Positions 24,367 to 33,845 of a stretch of DNA of 64,000 nucleotides are shown here, piece after piece. The stretch is taken from the NCBI RefSeq assembly GCF_030812475.1, contig NZ_JAUSSR010000004.1, forward strand, positions 310,001 through 374,000. Direction: 5' to 3'. Source of the DNA: Pseudomonas lini. GTDB taxonomy: Bacteria; Pseudomonadota; Gammaproteobacteria; Pseudomonadales; Pseudomonadaceae. The translations under genes and the position numbers were made by a program. Position 1 is the first letter of the stretch. Each line of letters opens with the position of its first letter. Below the pieces are notes generated by a model. The model saw only the letters and a program-made list of their open reading frames with translations, had not been told where the DNA came from and did no database searches.

Positions 24367-24903
24367 ATGACTCAGTCGCAAGCTGTAGCCGCTCCTGCGA
24401 AACCCCTGTTGCTCGAACGCAACGGCTGGGTGCCCAACAACCCGCGCCTGCCGGTGCTCATTTACCCCAGAGCCATTGCCGTTCAGGGCAACGACCCCGC
24501 GGCGCTGTTCGAAAAAACCTTCAACGCGAATGGTTGGCCACCCCAATGGCGCTATGGCGTGTACAACTACCACCACTATCACACCCAAGGCCATGAAGTG
24601 CTTGGCATTGCCGCTGGCCACGCCCGCCTGATGCTGGGCGGTCCGCAAGGTCATGTGCTGGAAGTCGGTCCGGGTGATGTGTTGCTGCTGCCAGCGGGCA
24701 CCGGCCATTGCAACCTGGGCGCCAGCGACGACTTTCTGGTGGTCGGCGCGTACCCGCCGGGGCAACACGCCGATATCTGCCGCGAGGCGCCGACCGCCGC
24801 GCAACTGGCGGCCATCGACGCGCTGCCGTATCCCGACCGGGACCCGGTGCAGGGTCCGGAAGGTTCGGTACGCCGGTATTGGGTCAGTCAGCGCCGGCAA
24901 TAA
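24367..24903 (+). CDS. cupin-domain protein
   Basis: 178 residues resembling the YjlB-like cupins. The first cupin motif contains the metal-binding cluster YHHYHTQGHEVLGIAAG, and the second is PAGTGHCNLGASDDFLVVGAYPPG. One beta-barrel is visible. Enzymatic function is unknown; a dioxygenase, isomerase or binding role is possible. It is convergent with the permease gene, nine bases away. Confidence 0.85.
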   Translation: MTQSQAVAAPAKPLLLERNGWVPNNPRLPVLIYPRAIAVQGNDPAALFEKTFNANGWPPQWRYGVYNYHHYHTQGHEVLGIAAGHARLMLGGPQGHVLEVGPGDVLLLPAGTGHCNLGASDDFLVVGAYPPGQHADICREAPTAAQLAAIDALPYPDRDPVQGPEGSVRRYWVSQRRQ

Positions 24904-24912
24904 AACCCTGAC

Positions 24913-26313
24913 CTATCCCAGGGAAGCAACTTTCTCGCGCTGCGGCTGCTCACGCGAAGTCACCAGCCCGATAAAGGAAATAACCAATGCCAGGCCCAAG
25001 GTCGTACTCACCTCGGTACGGTGCTCCGGGGCGATCATCATCACCACCAACGCTGCGCAAATGAACACGATCACTACCCAGGTGAGCCAGGGGAATAGCC
25101 ACATGCGAAAGGTCAGCTCGACATTCTCCCGCTCCAGCCTGCGGCGCATACGCAACTGCGACACGGCAATGGCCAGGTACACCACCAAGGCAATCGCGCC
25201 GGAGCTGGCCAGCAGGAACTCAAACAGCCCGGCAGGCATGAAGTAGCTCCATACGGTGATTGCCGCGCCCAACACGGTGCTGGCGATGACGGCGCCCCGC
25301 GGCACGCCTTCGGAAGAGGTCGCTTTCATCGCCTTCGGCGCATCGCCACGACGGCCAAGCGAGTACAGCATGCGCGAGGCGATGTAGATCGAGGAGTTCA
25401 TGCAACTGGCCACGGCGATCAGCACCACCACGTCCACCATGAACTTGGCATTGGGAATGTTCATGATTTCCAGTGCCCGCTGGTAGGAGCCAACCTGGGC
25501 CAGCAGCGGATCGTTCCAGGGCACCACGGAGATAACCACGAAAATCGACAACAGGTAGAACACGCCGATGCGCCAGATCACCGAACGCGTGGCTTTGGCA
25601 ATGTTCTGCGACGGATTGTCGGATTCCGCGGCGGCAATGGTGACCGCTTCAGTACCGATGAAGCTGAACATGATGGTGATGAAAGCGCCGACTACCGCCG
25701 ACAGGCCGTTGGGGGCAAATCCGCCATGGGTGGCCATCAGCCCGCTCAACCCGCTGACTTCCCGATCGGGAACCCAGCCCATCAACACGGCAAAACCCAC
25801 GCCGATGAAGCCGATGATCGCCACCACCTTGGCCATGGCGAACCAGAATTCGAACTCGCCATACTTGGATACGCTGAACAGATTGGTGATCACCAACGCA
25901 ACGATCGACACCAGGGCGAACAGCCAGGCATCGATCTGGGGAAACCATTGGTTCAACACATGGCCGGCGGCCAGCGCTTCGATCGGTATGACCAGCACCC
26001 AGAACCACCAGTAGAGCCAGCCAATCGTGAAGCCTGCCCAGCGTCCGATGGCCTGGTCGGCATAGGTGGAGAAAGAACCGGTGTCCGGGTGGGCTACTGC
26101 CATTTCACCCAGCATGCGCATGACGAGAACGACCAGCAGGCCGGAGAACAGATACGCCAGCATGACGGCCGGACCGGCTGCCGCGATGGCATGCCCGGAA
26201 CCGACGAACAATCCGGCGCCGATGATTCCTGCGATAGACAGCATTGTGACGTGGCGCGGCTTGAAGCCCTGCGCCAATTGGCCATTCGAATCCTGGGAAG
26301 TCGGGCTGATCAT
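24913..26313 (-). CDS. amino-acid permease, GabP-like APC family
   Basis: 466 residues, twelve transmembrane helices. The N-terminal motif (RHVTMLSIAGIIGAGLFVGSG) is typical of the AAT/GABA-permease branch of the APC superfamily, and MLGEMAVAHPDTGSFSTYAD follows. It imports an amino acid or gamma-aminobutyrate with protons. The ATG at 26313 is followed by a short hydrophilic lead; the ribosome site is weak. The exact substrate is not readable from sequence. Confidence 0.88.
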   Translation of the reverse strand: MISPTSQDSNGQLAQGFKPRHVTMLSIAGIIGAGLFVGSGHAIAAAGPAVMLAYLFSGLLVVLVMRMLGEMAVAHPDTGSFSTYADQAIGRWAGFTIGWLYWWFWVLVIPIEALAAGHVLNQWFPQIDAWLFALVSIVALVITNLFSVSKYGEFEFWFAMAKVVAIIGFIGVGFAVLMGWVPDREVSGLSGLMATHGGFAPNGLSAVVGAFITIMFSFIGTEAVTIAAAESDNPSQNIAKATRSVIWRIGVFYLLSIFVVISVVPWNDPLLAQVGSYQRALEIMNIPNAKFMVDVVVLIAVASCMNSSIYIASRMLYSLGRRGDAPKAMKATSSEGVPRGAVIASTVLGAAITVWSYFMPAGLFEFLLASSGAIALVVYLAIAVSQLRMRRRLERENVELTFRMWLFPWLTWVVIVFICAALVVMMIAPEHRTEVSTTLGLALVISFIGLVTSREQPQREKVASLG

Positions 26314-26603
26314 TGATTTTTTATTCTCTGGTGATCGACATTTAAGCGTACTGACTGAGGTCAGGCGATCATCATTCCTTCCTGTAGCCCCTTCTGGAAG
26401 CGGCATTCCTCAACGCTACTGCTCTTTTCAATCGGTCATCGCGATGTGCACACCGCGCTTGAAAAGATGCGCCACCTTACCTGCCTTATCCGCCAAATCG
26501 GTTACCTGATCGCGCCGCCCCCGTATCTGATCTCGCCACGCGGGACCAGGGCCGGTTGAATAGAGGGAGACACCGAACCAGACGACTCAGCCGTGCAGCG
26601 CCA

Positions 26604-27644
26604 TCAGCCTGACCGCTCCTGGCGCTGGTACTGTCGCGGGCACACGCCAAACCGGGCGCGAAATTCCCGGGAGAAATGCGCGCCGTCGGAGAAGCCGCAG
26701 TCCATGGCGATCTGGGTGATGCTACTGTGGCTGTTCACCAGCAGCCAGCCGCCATACTCGACCCGCAGCGAGCGCTGGAATTCCATGGGTGACAGCCCCA
26801 GCGCCTGCTGGAACGCCCGTGTCAGCTGGCGCCGCCCGAGCCCTACATAACGCGCGATGGCATCCAGGGTCGGCAGGCTGTCCATGCGCTGCTCGATATA
26901 GTGCGCGGCCTGGCGCACGCGCTCATCCTTGATGTCCGCCAGGTTGGCGTAGAAGTGCGCCTGGGGTTGCCGCCCCGGGCGAATGCCCTGCAGCATCATG
27001 TGCCGCACCGCTTGCTGGGCCTTTTCCCGGCCGCAATGCCGGGCCACCAGGTACAACCCCAGGTCGATGGCCGCGGTCGAGCCGGCACAGGTGATCAGGT
27101 CGCCCTCGTCGATGAACAGGTGATCCACCGCCGCCGGGGTCTTGGGGAAACGTGCGCGGAACGCATCCAGCACGTTCCAGTGCACGCACACTGATCGACT
27201 GCCGACCACACCCGCCTGCGCCAGGGCAAAGGTGCCGGTGCAGATGCCCAGCAACCGCGTTCGACTCTTCGCCGCGCGTTGCAGCCAGTCCCGCAAGGGG
27301 TTGGGCAGATGGGTATTGAGGTAATCGTTGCCGCCGCAGATGGCCACGTAATCGAAGGCTTCAAGATCCTGCGCGAGCCCCCCGGACACCTCCAGCGTGA
27401 TCCCGGCACTGGAGGTTCGCGGCAAGCCGTCCACACTCATCACACGCCAGGCCGTATGGATCTGCCGACTGCCGCCGCCGAGGTCGGCGGACAAGCGCAA
27501 CACATCGACAAAGCCGGAAAACGCCGCCAGTGTGAATTGATCCAGGAGAACCAGTCCCACCGACAGCTGCGGACGACTGCCTGCCCCGGGAACGGGGGAG
27601 TCAGGTTGCAGGCTTTCTTGATTGAGCAGAGTCATTTTTGGCAT
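26604..27644 (-). CDS. GlxA-type AraC regulator (DJ-1/PfpI domain plus HTH)
   Basis: 346 residues. An N-terminal DJ-1/PfpI-like domain (LSVGLVLLDQFTLAAFSG, then ICGGND and LLGICTGTFALAQAG) is followed by an AraC double helix-turn-helix (LPTLDAIARYVGLGRRQLTRAFQQ and ITQIAMDCGFSDGAHFSREFRARFG). In the carnitine/betaine/arginine regulator family (CdhR, GbdR, ArgR) this arrangement controls catabolic and transport genes. It is divergent from the transporter-racemase operon at 27753 across about 108 bases and most likely activates it in response to its substrate. Confidence 0.88.
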   Translation of the reverse strand: MPKMTLLNQESLQPDSPVPGAGSRPQLSVGLVLLDQFTLAAFSGFVDVLRLSADLGGGSRQIHTAWRVMSVDGLPRTSSAGITLEVSGGLAQDLEAFDYVAICGGNDYLNTHLPNPLRDWLQRAAKSRTRLLGICTGTFALAQAGVVGSRSVCVHWNVLDAFRARFPKTPAAVDHLFIDEGDLITCAGSTAAIDLGLYLVARHCGREKAQQAVRHMMLQGIRPGRQPQAHFYANLADIKDERVRQAAHYIEQRMDSLPTLDAIARYVGLGRRQLTRAFQQALGLSPMEFQRSLRVEYGGWLLVNSHSSITQIAMDCGFSDGAHFSREFRARFGVCPRQYQRQERSG

Positions 27645-27752
27645 GACCTAACTATTCAACTTTAAGACCCCGAAGTGCAAGCGCTCGCGGCCAGGATACG
27701 AGCAAGATTCAGCCAAGGGGAACAGTCTGACAACGCCCCAAGAGGACTCACG

Positions 27753-28805
27753 ATGAAACTGAAGACAGGTAAGCAAATCACTGCTGCTCTTTTAGTTACC
27801 GGCTGCATCTCCTCCTCGGCCGTCATGGCCGAACAGCAAAAGCTGACCGTTGCGTTGTATGGCGGAAACTGGGGTGAGGCCTTCCTCAAATGTGTTGCAG
27901 AACCTTTCACGCAAGCGACCGGGATTGCCGTCGCCGCAGAGGTCGGCACCTCGACCACCACCCTGGCCAAGCTCCAGCAACAAAAATCCAGCCCGACGAT
28001 CGACGTGGCCTGGATGGACGGTGGCATCAGTGAATTGGCCTATGCCGCCGGGGTCGTCGCCGATCTCGATCCGGCGGCCATTCCCAACCTGAAGAACGTG
28101 CAGGACAAAGCGGTGTACACCGATGCCGGCCATACCTTCGCCGTCAGCAGCGGTTTCTATTCCCTGGGCCTGACCTACAACACCAAGGAAATCAAGGAAG
28201 CGCCCACCAGCTGGAAAGACCTGTGGAAACCTGAGTACGCCGGCGCCATCGCCCTGCCCTCGCCCGCCAACTCCTCCGGGGTGCCCTTCGTGTTTTTCAT
28301 GGCCGATGTCTGGGGCATCGACCGGGCCAACCTGGAGCCGCTCTACACCAAGCTGGGCGCGCTGGACACCGCGCTGTTCTTCGACAGCTCGGGCGCCGCC
28401 ACCAACGCCTTCCAGAGTGGCGAAGCGATCATCGGCGCGCATTTCAACGTCGGGGCCTGGGATTTGATCGACAAGGGCGCGCCCATCGGTTTCACCATTC
28501 CCAAGGAAGGTGCCTGGGCCACCGATGCCCGCCTGCACCTGATCAAGGGGGCAAGGAACAGCAAGGCCGGCGAGCAGTTCATCAATACCGCGCTGACCAA
28601 GGAAGCGGCGTCCTGCCTGGCCGGCAAATTGTACCTGGGGCCGGCGGTGAAAGATGTCGCGGTCGCCGATGACGTGGCCCGCAAGCTGCCCTGGGGCGTG
28701 GGCGGTTCCATCGACAACCTGCGCCTGTTCGACTGGAGCCAGATCAACGCCCAGCGCGCCAGTGTCACCAACGACTGGAACCGCAAAGTCACCGCCAAAA
28801 ACTAG
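27753..28805 (+). CDS. ABC transporter substrate-binding protein, PotD/PotF-like
   Basis: 350 residues with a signal peptide (about 1-28, LLVTGCISSSAVMAEQQ) and a periplasmic-binding fold of the spermidine/putrescine family: LTVALYGGNWGEAF, then the segment with VDVAWMDGGIS-like ligand residues and YNTKEIKEAPTSWKDLWKPEYAG. AGAGG precedes the ATG. First gene of a five-gene operon with ATPase, two permeases and a proline-racemase-family enzyme, so it probably delivers a polyamine-like, betaine or hydroxyproline-type substrate. Confidence 0.9.
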   Translation: MKLKTGKQITAALLVTGCISSSAVMAEQQKLTVALYGGNWGEAFLKCVAEPFTQATGIAVAAEVGTSTTTLAKLQQQKSSPTIDVAWMDGGISELAYAAGVVADLDPAAIPNLKNVQDKAVYTDAGHTFAVSSGFYSLGLTYNTKEIKEAPTSWKDLWKPEYAGAIALPSPANSSGVPFVFFMADVWGIDRANLEPLYTKLGALDTALFFDSSGAATNAFQSGEAIIGAHFNVGAWDLIDKGAPIGFTIPKEGAWATDARLHLIKGARNSKAGEQFINTALTKEAASCLAGKLYLGPAVKDVAVADDVARKLPWGVGGSIDNLRLFDWSQINAQRASVTNDWNRKVTAKN

Positions 28806-28820
28806 CTCAAGAGGTCTGCA

Positions 28821-29888
28821 ATGTCAGTTTTGTTGAGCATCGACAGCGTCTGTAAAAGCTTCGGGCCGTTCCAGGCGCTGGACAACATCAACCTGGACAT
28901 CGAGCAGGGCGAATTCATCGTGCTGCTCGGCCCCAGCGGCTGTGGCAAGACCACCTTGCTGCGCTCGATCGCCGGCTTCATGCAGCCCGATTCCGGCCGC
29001 ATCGCCATCGATGGCCAGGATGTGAGTCGCCTGCCACCCTACCGTCGGCCTCTGAATACCGTGTTCCAGAACTACGCCCTGTTCCCGCACATGACCGTCC
29101 TGGAAAACGTCGCCTACGGTCCTCGGCGCCAGGGGGTCGGTCGCGCCGAGGCCCGGCTCAAGGCGCGAGAAGCCCTGGCGATGGTCGGCCTGGAAGCCCT
29201 GGAGGATCGCTTTCCCCGCGCATTGTCCGGCGGCCAGCAGCAGCGGGTGGCCCTGGCTCGCGCCATCGTCAATCAACCGAAACTGCTGTTGCTCGACGAG
29301 CCGCTCTCGGCCCTGGACATGAAACTGCGCAAGCGCATGCAACTGGAGCTCAAGCACCTGCAGGCCAAGCTCGGCATCGCCTTCATTTTCGTCACCCACG
29401 ACCAGGAAGAAGCGATGACCATCGCCGACCGTATCGTGGTGATGAACGCCGGACGTATCGAACAGGTGGGCGCCAGCAGTGAGATTTACAGCGCCCCGGC
29501 TTCGCGTTTCGTCGCCGACTTCATCGGCGAGGCCAACCTGATCGGCTATCAGGCCAGCGATAGCGGTGATATTCGCCTGGGCATCGCCCATACCCCGATT
29601 TCGAGTGGCGCAAAAAACCTGCTGCCCCACGGCGTGGCGGTGCTGCGTCCCGAACACTTGCAGGTGCTGGATGCCTCGAGTCCGGCGAGCGCCAGTTGCT
29701 GTGAACTCAACGGCACGGTGACCGATATTGTCACCGTGGGCAGCCATACCCTGGTGCACTCGCTGATCGACGGGCAGTCGATCGTGGCGCGCACCATGGG
29801 TTTTCCCCGCGCCGACCTGGTCACCGGAAGCGCGGTGCGCCTGGGCTTCAATCCGCAGCATCTGCATCTGATCGGGGAGCCGGTATGA
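28821..29888 (+). CDS. ABC transporter ATPase, PotA-like
   Basis: 355 residues. Walker [11 protein letters not shown]-loop [12 protein letters not shown], signature [16 protein letters not shown] and Walker [13 protein letters not shown] are complete, and a C-terminal TOBE domain (about 270-355) follows. It energises import through the two downstream permeases. Its stop overlaps the first permease start by four bases. Confidence 0.93.
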   Translation: MSVLLSIDSVCKSFGPFQALDNINLDIEQGEFIVLLGPSGCGKTTLLRSIAGFMQPDSGRIAIDGQDVSRLPPYRRPLNTVFQNYALFPHMTVLENVAYGPRRQGVGRAEARLKAREALAMVGLEALEDRFPRALSGGQQQRVALARAIVNQPKLLLLDEPLSALDMKLRKRMQLELKHLQAKLGIAFIFVTHDQEEAMTIADRIVVMNAGRIEQVGASSEIYSAPASRFVADFIGEANLIGYQASDSGDIRLGIAHTPISSGAKNLLPHGVAVLRPEHLQVLDASSPASASCCELNGTVTDIVTVGSHTLVHSLIDGQSIVARTMGFPRADLVTGSAVRLGFNPQHLHLIGEPV

Positions 29889-30727
29889 AACGCCCGGTGC
29901 TCGCCCCGTCGCTGATGCTGTTCGGTGCCCTGGCCTTCTTCACGGCGTTCTTTCTCGCGCCGTTCGCCGTGGTGATCTTCGCCAGCCTGACCAAGGGCGC
30001 CGATCAGGCGTTCACCCTGGAGCACTACGTCAGGGTACTGGGCGACCAGTACCACTGGGATGTGATACTGGTGACCTTCCGCATCGCCGCGCTGACCACC
30101 CTGATCTCGTTGCTGCTCGGTTATCCGCTGGCCTGGTATCTGGTGCGCATCGTGAAATGGCGAGCGTGGCGCCGAGCCTGCGTGATTCTGCTGGTGGTGC
30201 CGATGTTCACCAGCAACATCGTGCGCTCGTTCGGCTGGATGGTGCTGCTGGGGCGCAAGGGCCTGGTCAACCAGAGTCTGCTCGAAACCGGCATGATCGA
30301 TACGCCGGTGCGTTTCCTGGGCACCGAACTCGGCATCCTGATCGGCATGGTGTACATCCTGCTGCCGTTCATTGTGCTCGCGGCCGGCAATGCCCTGGCC
30401 CAGGTCGACCCCGCCTTCGAACAAGCCTCCGAGGATCTCGGCGCCAGCCCCCGCGCGACCTTTTTCCATGTGGTGCTGCCGTTGACCATGCCCGGCATCA
30501 TCTCCGGCTCGATCATGGTCTTCACCCTCGCGGCGAGCGCCTACGTCACGCCGGCCCTGTTGTCCGGAGGACGGATCTCGGTGCTGTCGATGCTGATATT
30601 CCAACAATACAGTTCGGTCTTCGACTTCAACTACGGCGGAGCGCTGAGTGTCGTGCTGCTGATCTTTACCCTGGTCATGGTCGGATTGGCCGGACGCGTG
30701 GGCAGCATCCGGGGGAGCAACTCATGA
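29885..30727 (+). CDS. ABC transporter permease, PotB-like
   Basis: 280 residues, about six membrane helices, with the EAA-type cytoplasmic loop ([21 protein letters not shown]) that docks on the ATPase. Overlaps both neighbours by four bases, so it is firmly part of the operon. Confidence 0.92.
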   Translation: MKRPVLAPSLMLFGALAFFTAFFLAPFAVVIFASLTKGADQAFTLEHYVRVLGDQYHWDVILVTFRIAALTTLISLLLGYPLAWYLVRIVKWRAWRRACVILLVVPMFTSNIVRSFGWMVLLGRKGLVNQSLLETGMIDTPVRFLGTELGILIGMVYILLPFIVLAAGNALAQVDPAFEQASEDLGASPRATFFHVVLPLTMPGIISGSIMVFTLAASAYVTPALLSGGRISVLSMLIFQQYSSVFDFNYGGALSVVLLIFTLVMVGLAGRVGSIRGSNS

Positions 30728-31512
30728 TCACTAAAATACTGGTCAGGCTGGTGGCCTGGGCCGTGCTGGGCTACATGCTGCTGCCCCTGGTGGTCATCCT
30801 CGGCGTCTCCGTCACCGCCACCTCATTCCTGGCCTTCCCGCCACAGGGCTGGACGCTGGACTGGTACGCCAAGATGCTCAGCGATCCAAGTTATGTGGCG
30901 TCCTTTGCCACCAGCACCGTCCTGGCCCTGGTCGCCACCTTGGTCGCGGTGCTGCTCAGCGTACCGGCCGCCCTGGCGATGGCACGCTACGACTTCCCCG
31001 GCAAAGCGACGATCCTCGCCGCCCTGACCTCACCGCTGGTATTTCCGCACATCGTGCTGGGGGCGGCGCTCCTGCAGTTTGGCGGTTACTTCGGCTTGAC
31101 CCGCAGCTTCCTGGCGTTGCTGATCGGTCACACCATCATCATCTCGCCCTTCGTGCTGCGCTCGGTGCTGTCGATGCTGACACCCGAGCAGCGCGCCCTG
31201 GAAGAAGCCTCGAGCGATCTGGGCGGTACCCCCTGGGCCACCTTCTTTCTGGTGGTGCTGCCGCAGATCCGGCCGGGGATCGTCACCGGGTCGATCTTTG
31301 CCTTCATCTCGTCATGGATCAACGTCGAGCTGTCGATCTTCAACACCACCCCGGACCTGAACACCATCCCGGTGAAGCTCTTCAACTATGTGCAATACAC
31401 CGTCGACCCGACCATCGCCGCCGCTTCCGGCGCCACCATCATCGTCGTCGTGGTCGCGGTGATCGTGCTGGATCTGTGCATCGGCCTCGACCTTTTGTCA
31501 GAACGCAAATAA
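30724..31512 (+). CDS. ABC transporter permease, PotC-like
   Basis: 262 residues with six hydrophobic helices and the EAA loop EEASSDLGGTPWATFFLVVLP. It pairs with the previous permease to form the channel. The ATG at 30724 overlaps the previous stop by four bases; a frame open further upstream only reads through the preceding gene. Confidence 0.92.
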   Translation: MITKILVRLVAWAVLGYMLLPLVVILGVSVTATSFLAFPPQGWTLDWYAKMLSDPSYVASFATSTVLALVATLVAVLLSVPAALAMARYDFPGKATILAALTSPLVFPHIVLGAALLQFGGYFGLTRSFLALLIGHTIIISPFVLRSVLSMLTPEQRALEEASSDLGGTPWATFFLVVLPQIRPGIVTGSIFAFISSWINVELSIFNTTPDLNTIPVKLFNYVQYTVDPTIAAASGATIIVVVVAVIVLDLCIGLDLLSERK

Positions 31513-31549
31513 TCCCCACCCATACATCCCGTAAGCCAGGAGTTCAGTC

Positions 31550-32563
31550 ATGCGCATGCAAGACACGTTCGATGTCATCTATACCCATACCGAAGGCGAA
31601 CCACTGTGCATCGTCCACAGCGGCATTCCCTACCCCGCCGGCTCGAGCATCCTGGCTAAGCGGGCTTTTCTCGAGCAAAACTACGACTGGCTGCGCAAGG
31701 CACTGATGCAGGAACCGCGCGGCCACAAGGACATGTTCGGGGTGTTTCTCACCCCGCCTTCCAGCAGCGAGTTCGACGCCGGGCTGATCTACATGGACGG
31801 CAGCGTGTATTCGCACATGTGCGGCCACGGCACCATCGCCGTGAGCATGGCGATGGTCGCCCTGGGCCTGGTGCCGCGTGGCGCCGATGGCATCACCAAA
31901 ATCCGTTTTGAAACCACCGCCGGCCTGGTGGTCGCCGAAGTGGCTTCGGAAGGTGACAACGTGCTCTGGACCCGATTCGAAAACGTGCCGGCCTACGTCG
32001 CCGCCCAGGACATCCCGATTCACCTTCCCGGCTATGGCGACCTCAAGGCCGACCTGGTCTGGGGCGGCAACTACTTCGGCATCATCGATCTGACCGATTG
32101 CGCCCTGCGCATCAGCCCGGACAACGGCAGCGAACTGTCGCGCCTGGGGCTGCTGGCCCGCGACCAGATCAACCGGCAACTGAAGATCCAGCACCCCACC
32201 GAAGCCCACATCAACGACCTCAACTTCATCACGTTCTGGCACCCGGCGACCATTGAAGGCGCGTTCTACAAGAACGTCCACGTGTTCAGCGCCGGCCAGC
32301 TCGACCGCTCTCCCGGCGGCACCGGCACCAGCGCGATGATGGCGATGTTCGAGGCCCGGGGCAAACTGGGCCTGAACCAGCCAATCCTCTCCGAAGGCCT
32401 GCTGGGCAGCGGCACCTTCGAAGGCTGCCTGCTCGGCGAAGTCGACCTCAACGGCACCCGCGCGGTGCGCCCGACCGTCAAGGGCACGGCCAGCATCCTG
32501 GGGACATCGCGCTGGGTCATCGAGCGCAATGACCCGGTGGGGGCGGGGTTCGTCGTCAACTGA
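31550..32563 (+). CDS. proline racemase / hydroxyproline epimerase-dehydratase family enzyme
   Basis: 337 residues with the proline-racemase fold. The first catalytic position is Cys91 in HMCGHGT. The second, normally DRSPCGTGTSA (racemase, 4-hydroxyproline epimerase) or Thr (trans-3-hydroxyproline dehydratase), is Gly256 here (DRSPGGTGTSA). That favours a one-base, dehydratase-like or otherwise altered reaction on a hydroxyproline or related imino acid, but the true substrate is unknown. It follows the ABC transporter genes by 37 bases and shares the operon, matching uptake with the first catabolic step. Confidence 0.85.
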   Translation: MRMQDTFDVIYTHTEGEPLCIVHSGIPYPAGSSILAKRAFLEQNYDWLRKALMQEPRGHKDMFGVFLTPPSSSEFDAGLIYMDGSVYSHMCGHGTIAVSMAMVALGLVPRGADGITKIRFETTAGLVVAEVASEGDNVLWTRFENVPAYVAAQDIPIHLPGYGDLKADLVWGGNYFGIIDLTDCALRISPDNGSELSRLGLLARDQINRQLKIQHPTEAHINDLNFITFWHPATIEGAFYKNVHVFSAGQLDRSPGGTGTSAMMAMFEARGKLGLNQPILSEGLLGSGTFEGCLLGEVDLNGTRAVRPTVKGTASILGTSRWVIERNDPVGAGFVVN

Positions 32564-32597
32564 CGGGTTGAAGCGGCACTTCTCAAGACCGCTCGCA

Positions 32598-32653
32598 TAG
32601 TCGGCATTTACCGGGTACAATTCGGTAAACGCCGACTAAGTCGGTGAACGCCG
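32598..32653 (+). promoter_or_regulatory. operator of the second RES-Xre module
   Basis: Inverted repeat with 16-base arms (32598-32613 and 32623-32638, TAGTCGGCATTTACCG, one mismatch) around a nine-base spacer that begins the -10-like TACAAT (32616-32621). The right arm's inner part (TCGGTAAACGCCG) is repeated directly at 32641-32653. The antitoxin ATG is at 32669. Both RES-Xre operators in this window have the same nine-base spacer although their arm sequences differ. Confidence 0.7.
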
Positions 32654-32668
32654 TCCCAGGAGAAGGCC

Positions 32669-33118
32669 ATGCTAGCTGAAATCATGCGTGAACCCGCCTA
32701 CGGTGCCTACCGCGCTCGGCTGCACGCCTTGCTGCAAATTCCCACCAATGCGTCTGACCTGGAAATCCACGACATCATCCAGATCGGCTTTGCAGCTGGC
32801 CGTCTTGTGTCGCTTTGCGAACAGGGTGAATTGACGCCGCTTGAGCGCGACCAGATCATCCCTCTGAAAACCCTGAAGACCCGGGTCGCTAAAGACCAGA
32901 ACCTCACGGTCGACGAGAGTGATCGGCTGTTCCGCGCCGCCCACATCACCGCCATGGCAGACGCTGTATTTGGCAACGATGAAAAAGCCAAACGCTGGCT
33001 GTCGAAACCCAAGGAGCGATTTTCGGGCCGCAGCCCAATGGCAATGCTGTCGACGGTACAGGGAACACGCCAGGTCGAGGAAACGCTGATCCAGTTGGCC
33101 GAGGGCTACGCCTTTTGA
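32669..33118 (+). CDS. Xre/MbcA/ParS antitoxin of the second RES module
   Basis: 149 residues. The C-terminal domain carries ADAVFGNDEKAKRWLSKPKE and FSGRSPMAMLSTVQGTRQVE, the typical antitoxin signature, and the N-terminal part is the DNA-binding region. AGGAG precedes the ATG. It is coupled to the toxin gene: TTGA fuses the toxin start with the antitoxin stop. Confidence 0.9.
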   Translation: MLAEIMREPAYGAYRARLHALLQIPTNASDLEIHDIIQIGFAAGRLVSLCEQGELTPLERDQIIPLKTLKTRVAKDQNLTVDESDRLFRAAHITAMADAVFGNDEKAKRWLSKPKERFSGRSPMAMLSTVQGTRQVEETLIQLAEGYAF

Positions 33119-33561
33119 TCTTTTGGCGGATAAGCGCTTTTGCAGATCTGACGGGACGTGGCGGCACCCTCGCGGGGGGACGCTGGCATACGGCGGGGCG
33201 ACCGGTCGTCTATCTTGCCGGGACACCTGCCGGCGCAATGCTCGAAATCCTGGTACACCTCGAGATCGATCAGGAAGACCTTCCAGAGACGCTCCAGTTG
33301 CTCAAGGTCGAGGTGCCTGACGATGTCAGCCTCTCCCCTGCCCCGGTACTCAAGCCAGATTGGGAATTCGAGCTGAACCACACCAAGGGCATAGGCGATT
33401 TATTCCTCAAAGGATGCCCTGCCCTGCTGTTTCCGGTACCGAGCGCTATCATGCCGCATTCGCTGAACTACCTGTTCAACCCTATGCACCTGGATTCGGT
33501 CAAGGCCGTCATTACCGCCGAGCCGTTCAGGCTCGACAACCGACTGTTCAAGAAAGCGTAA
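33115..33561 (+). CDS. RES-domain toxin, short form
   Basis: 148 residues, the standard RES length: FWRIS (Arg5), GRWHTAGRPVVYLAGTPAGAMLEILVHLE with the conserved Glu44, and a C-terminal NPMHLDSVKAVI segment with the Ser. The start is a TTG at 33115 that overlaps the antitoxin stop, so translation presumably depends on the upstream gene. It likely degrades NAD+, as known for the family. Confidence 0.88.
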   Translation: MIFWRISAFADLTGRGGTLAGGRWHTAGRPVVYLAGTPAGAMLEILVHLEIDQEDLPETLQLLKVEVPDDVSLSPAPVLKPDWEFELNHTKGIGDLFLKGCPALLFPVPSAIMPHSLNYLFNPMHLDSVKAVITAEPFRLDNRLFKKA

Positions 33562-33595
33562 GCCCGACGGCCTAATGCCAGTCAGTTAAGGAAAT

Positions 33596-33723
33596 TGTAG
33601 GAGCGAGCTTGCTCCGGGCGGCGTTCCGACGATGGACTCAAGAGCGCCGCGTTTAACCTGCGAACACGCGTCATCGTTAACGACCATCGTCGGAACGCCG
33701 CCCGGAGCAAGCTCGCTCCTACA
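33596..33723. repeat. REPIN with 40-base perfect inverted arms
   Basis: Arms 33596-33635 and 33684-33723 are exact inverted copies over 40 bases, comprising the REP core plus GGGCGGCGTTCCGACGATGG. The 48-base loop contains CAAGAGCGCCGCGTTTAACC and GTTAACGA, also found in the other REPINs here. The perfect identity suggests recent transposition or gene conversion. It lies between the RES toxin gene and the RidA gene and contains no gene. Confidence 0.92.
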
Positions 33724-33845
33724 GGGACCGCATTCGCTTAACTGAACGGCATTAGCCCGACGGCTACCTTCACGATCACGAGAAAGCGTTTTTTCGAACG
33801 TGGAATAGACCGGTGCTACCGGTCCACTCGATTAATCTCTGGCGA

